Below are positions 44,477-44,507 of a stretch of DNA of 44,507 bases, one piece after another. The DNA lies in NCBI GenBank assembly GCA_022565335.1, contig JAIUMY010000015.1, positions 1-44,507 on the forward strand. The letters run 5' to 3'. The DNA is from Opitutales bacterium (GTDB taxonomy: Bacteria; Verrucomicrobiota; Verrucomicrobiia; Opitutales; T3Sed10-336). How positions within the stretch are numbered: position 1 is the first letter of the stretch; every line of letters begins with the position of its first letter. The notes under the pieces were generated by a model. It was given only the letters and a program-made list of their open reading frames with translations, did not search any database and was not told the origin of the DNA. A program made the translations under genes and the position numbers.

Positions 44477-44507
44477 CAAGCGGAGGCCTTGTGCCTCTGC
44501 GCGAAGC
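44477..44507. repeat. Right-edge direct repeat, copy 2
   Basis: The second 31-bp copy, which runs up to the window edge. The cluster probably continues beyond the window. Confidence 0.6.

Overview
The window is about 44.5 kb of a Gram-negative bacterial chromosome, densely coded, with most genes on the minus strand. LPS-related genes (lpxL/htrB-like acyltransferase, msbA-like exporter) imply an outer membrane. The enlarged three-domain IspG, the single-chain SecDF, an ExbB/ExbD/ExbD cluster with large TPR proteins, several Gfo/Idh oxidoreductases, polysaccharide hydrolases and menaquinone synthesis by MenD together suggest the PVC group, most likely Verrucomicrobiota (Opitutia-like). This is an inference from gene content; no marker gene such as 16S rRNA is present. 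Few start codons have a Shine-Dalgarno sequence.

Layout. 1-1700: a REP-associated tyrosine transposase (RAYT) embedded in its own REPIN-like repeats. 1697-7468 (minus): a DUF481 outer-membrane protein, purH, menD and recN. 7550-7950: a second REPIN pair that shares its spacer with the first. 8046-12400: a probable uronate-catabolism locus, with an XRE-cupin regulator, a GH88-like unsaturated uronyl hydrolase, a cupin and a Gfo/Idh dehydrogenase on the minus strand and a divergent KDPG aldolase. 12420-18550 (minus): a second Gfo/Idh gene, an LpxL-like acyltransferase, an MsbA-like ABC exporter and arginine decarboxylase. 18656-23964 (plus): yajC, secDF, recJ and a small membrane protein of the PF04020 type.

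24060-30296 (minus): an exported esterase fused to a SUMF1-like domain, a monothiol glutaredoxin, an SDR oxidoreductase and a cytosolic GH95-like glycosidase. 30317-36055 (minus): two ExbD proteins, an ExbB/TolQ protein and two exported TPR proteins, preceded by tRNA-Leu(UAG); this looks like an envelope energy-transducing (Tol/Exb-like) operon. 36171-38438: a RidA-family protein, then a Fur-family regulator translationally coupled to a neutral-ceramidase-like hydrolase. 38427-43227 (minus): dxr, rseP and ispG, coupling isoprenoid synthesis with site-2 proteolysis. 43303-43735: a gap holding three unrelated REP-type palindromes. 43736-44308: ThpR. The window ends inside another small repeat cluster.

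The best candidate for something new is the RAYT/REPIN system. Five REPIN copies, two kinds of conserved spacer and a transposase that appears intact lie within 8 kb, and the near identity of the spacers suggests recent copying of composite units larger than a single REPIN.
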